From: DAONLM01 sp035406685 | Lineage (GTDB): Bacteria; Spirochaetota; GWE2-31-10; MWDO01 | NCBI GenBank assembly: GCA_035406685.1 | Contig: DAONLM010000184.1 | Location: 1-6,006 of the forward strand | Reading direction: 5' to 3' | Length of the DNA: 6,006 nt | Shown here: positions 5,968-6,006 of the stretch, piece by piece | Layout of the letters: each line of letters starts with the position of its first letter | Position numbering within the stretch: position 1 is the stretch's first letter | Position numbers and translations under genes: made by a program | Notes under the pieces: model-generated | What the model saw: the letters and a program-made list of their open reading frames with translations, nothing else | Databases searched by the model: none | What the model was told of the DNA's origin: nothing

Positions 5968-6006
5968 TCTAATTTATCCTTTATTTCTTTTTCTATAAAG
6001 TCTTTT
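5952..6006 (-). CDS. possible 3' end of an upstream minus-strand gene
   Basis: Of the three minus-strand frames entering at the right edge, one stays open for 17 codons and ends at TAA (5954-5952), inside the lipoprotein gene. The other two meet stops before the lipoprotein ATG. The encoded tail, KDFIEKEIKDKLECLIK, looks like an amphipathic C-terminal helix. It would overlap the lipoprotein start by 16 bases, and the lipoprotein's Shine-Dalgarno would lie inside it, as is common in tight operons. The stretch is too short to name a product, and a chance open frame is possible. Confidence 0.4.
   Translation of the reverse strand, partial: KDFIEKEIKDKLECLIK
5977..5982 (-). promoter_or_regulatory. 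Shine-Dalgarno site of the lipoprotein gene
   Basis: On the minus strand AAAGGA lies nine bases before the ATG at 5967. It is the only clear Shine-Dalgarno for a complete gene in this window, in contrast to the two plus-strand genes that begin just after their promoters. No promoter is visible in the remaining 24 bases to the window edge, which fits translation from a longer mRNA. Confidence 0.65.

Overview
The window is a very AT-rich stretch of bacterial chromosome. My hand counts give about 26-28% G+C in parts of the first complete gene and as little as 10% in some 60-base blocks of the large ATPase gene. Ile is mostly ATA/ATT, Arg mostly AGA, and Lys/Asn are heavily used. All long frames read through with the standard code. 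A FemAB-type peptidoglycan enzyme and a lipobox-bearing lipoprotein point to a walled, lipoprotein-exporting bacterium of a low-GC lineage. Spirochaete-like or other deep-branching low-GC groups would fit, but nothing here fixes the phylum. There are no rRNA or tRNA genes, no CRISPR array and no recognisable insertion sequence.

Layout. (1) Positions 3-347, +: the 3' part of a gene that enters from the left. It is an unknown small protein with a possible ribbon-helix-helix-like N-terminal part. Its stop codon lies in a cluster of alternating TAGGT/ACCTA inverted repeats. (2) Positions 348-515: an intergenic region with two imperfect copies of a pyrimidine-rich motif, followed by a near-consensus sigma-70 type promoter. 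(3) Positions 516-1541, +: a FemAB/FemX-like aminoacyltransferase for peptidoglycan cross-bridges. (4) Positions 1542-1671: AT-only inverted repeats, then a second strong promoter with an extended -10. (5) Positions 1672-4512, +: a 946-residue protein built as a degenerate class III nucleotide cyclase domain, a P-loop ATPase of the cyclase-linked/STAND type, a winged-helix-like segment and a TPR-like solenoid. (6) Positions 4509-5138, +: a HAD subfamily IB phosphatase, joined to the ATPase gene by a TTGA stop/start overlap. (7) Positions 5140-5967, -: a lipoprotein with a gluzincin metalloprotease signature, convergent with the HAD gene with one base between the stop codons. (8) Positions 5952-6006, -: the probable 3' end of another gene overlapping the lipoprotein start.

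How the genes may work together. The ATPase and HAD genes form a probable two-gene operon: a large cytoplasmic signalling or scaffold protein and a small phosphatase. The FemAB gene has its own promoter and is probably a separate unit. The lipoprotein belongs to a minus-strand operon that continues to the right of the window.

Most interesting points: the large ATPase keeps the shape of an adenylate cyclase domain but has lost nearly all of its catalytic residues. Both plus-strand promoters sit so close to their start codons that the mRNAs would be leaderless (about 2-3 nt of 5' UTR), whereas the minus-strand lipoprotein has a normal Shine-Dalgarno.
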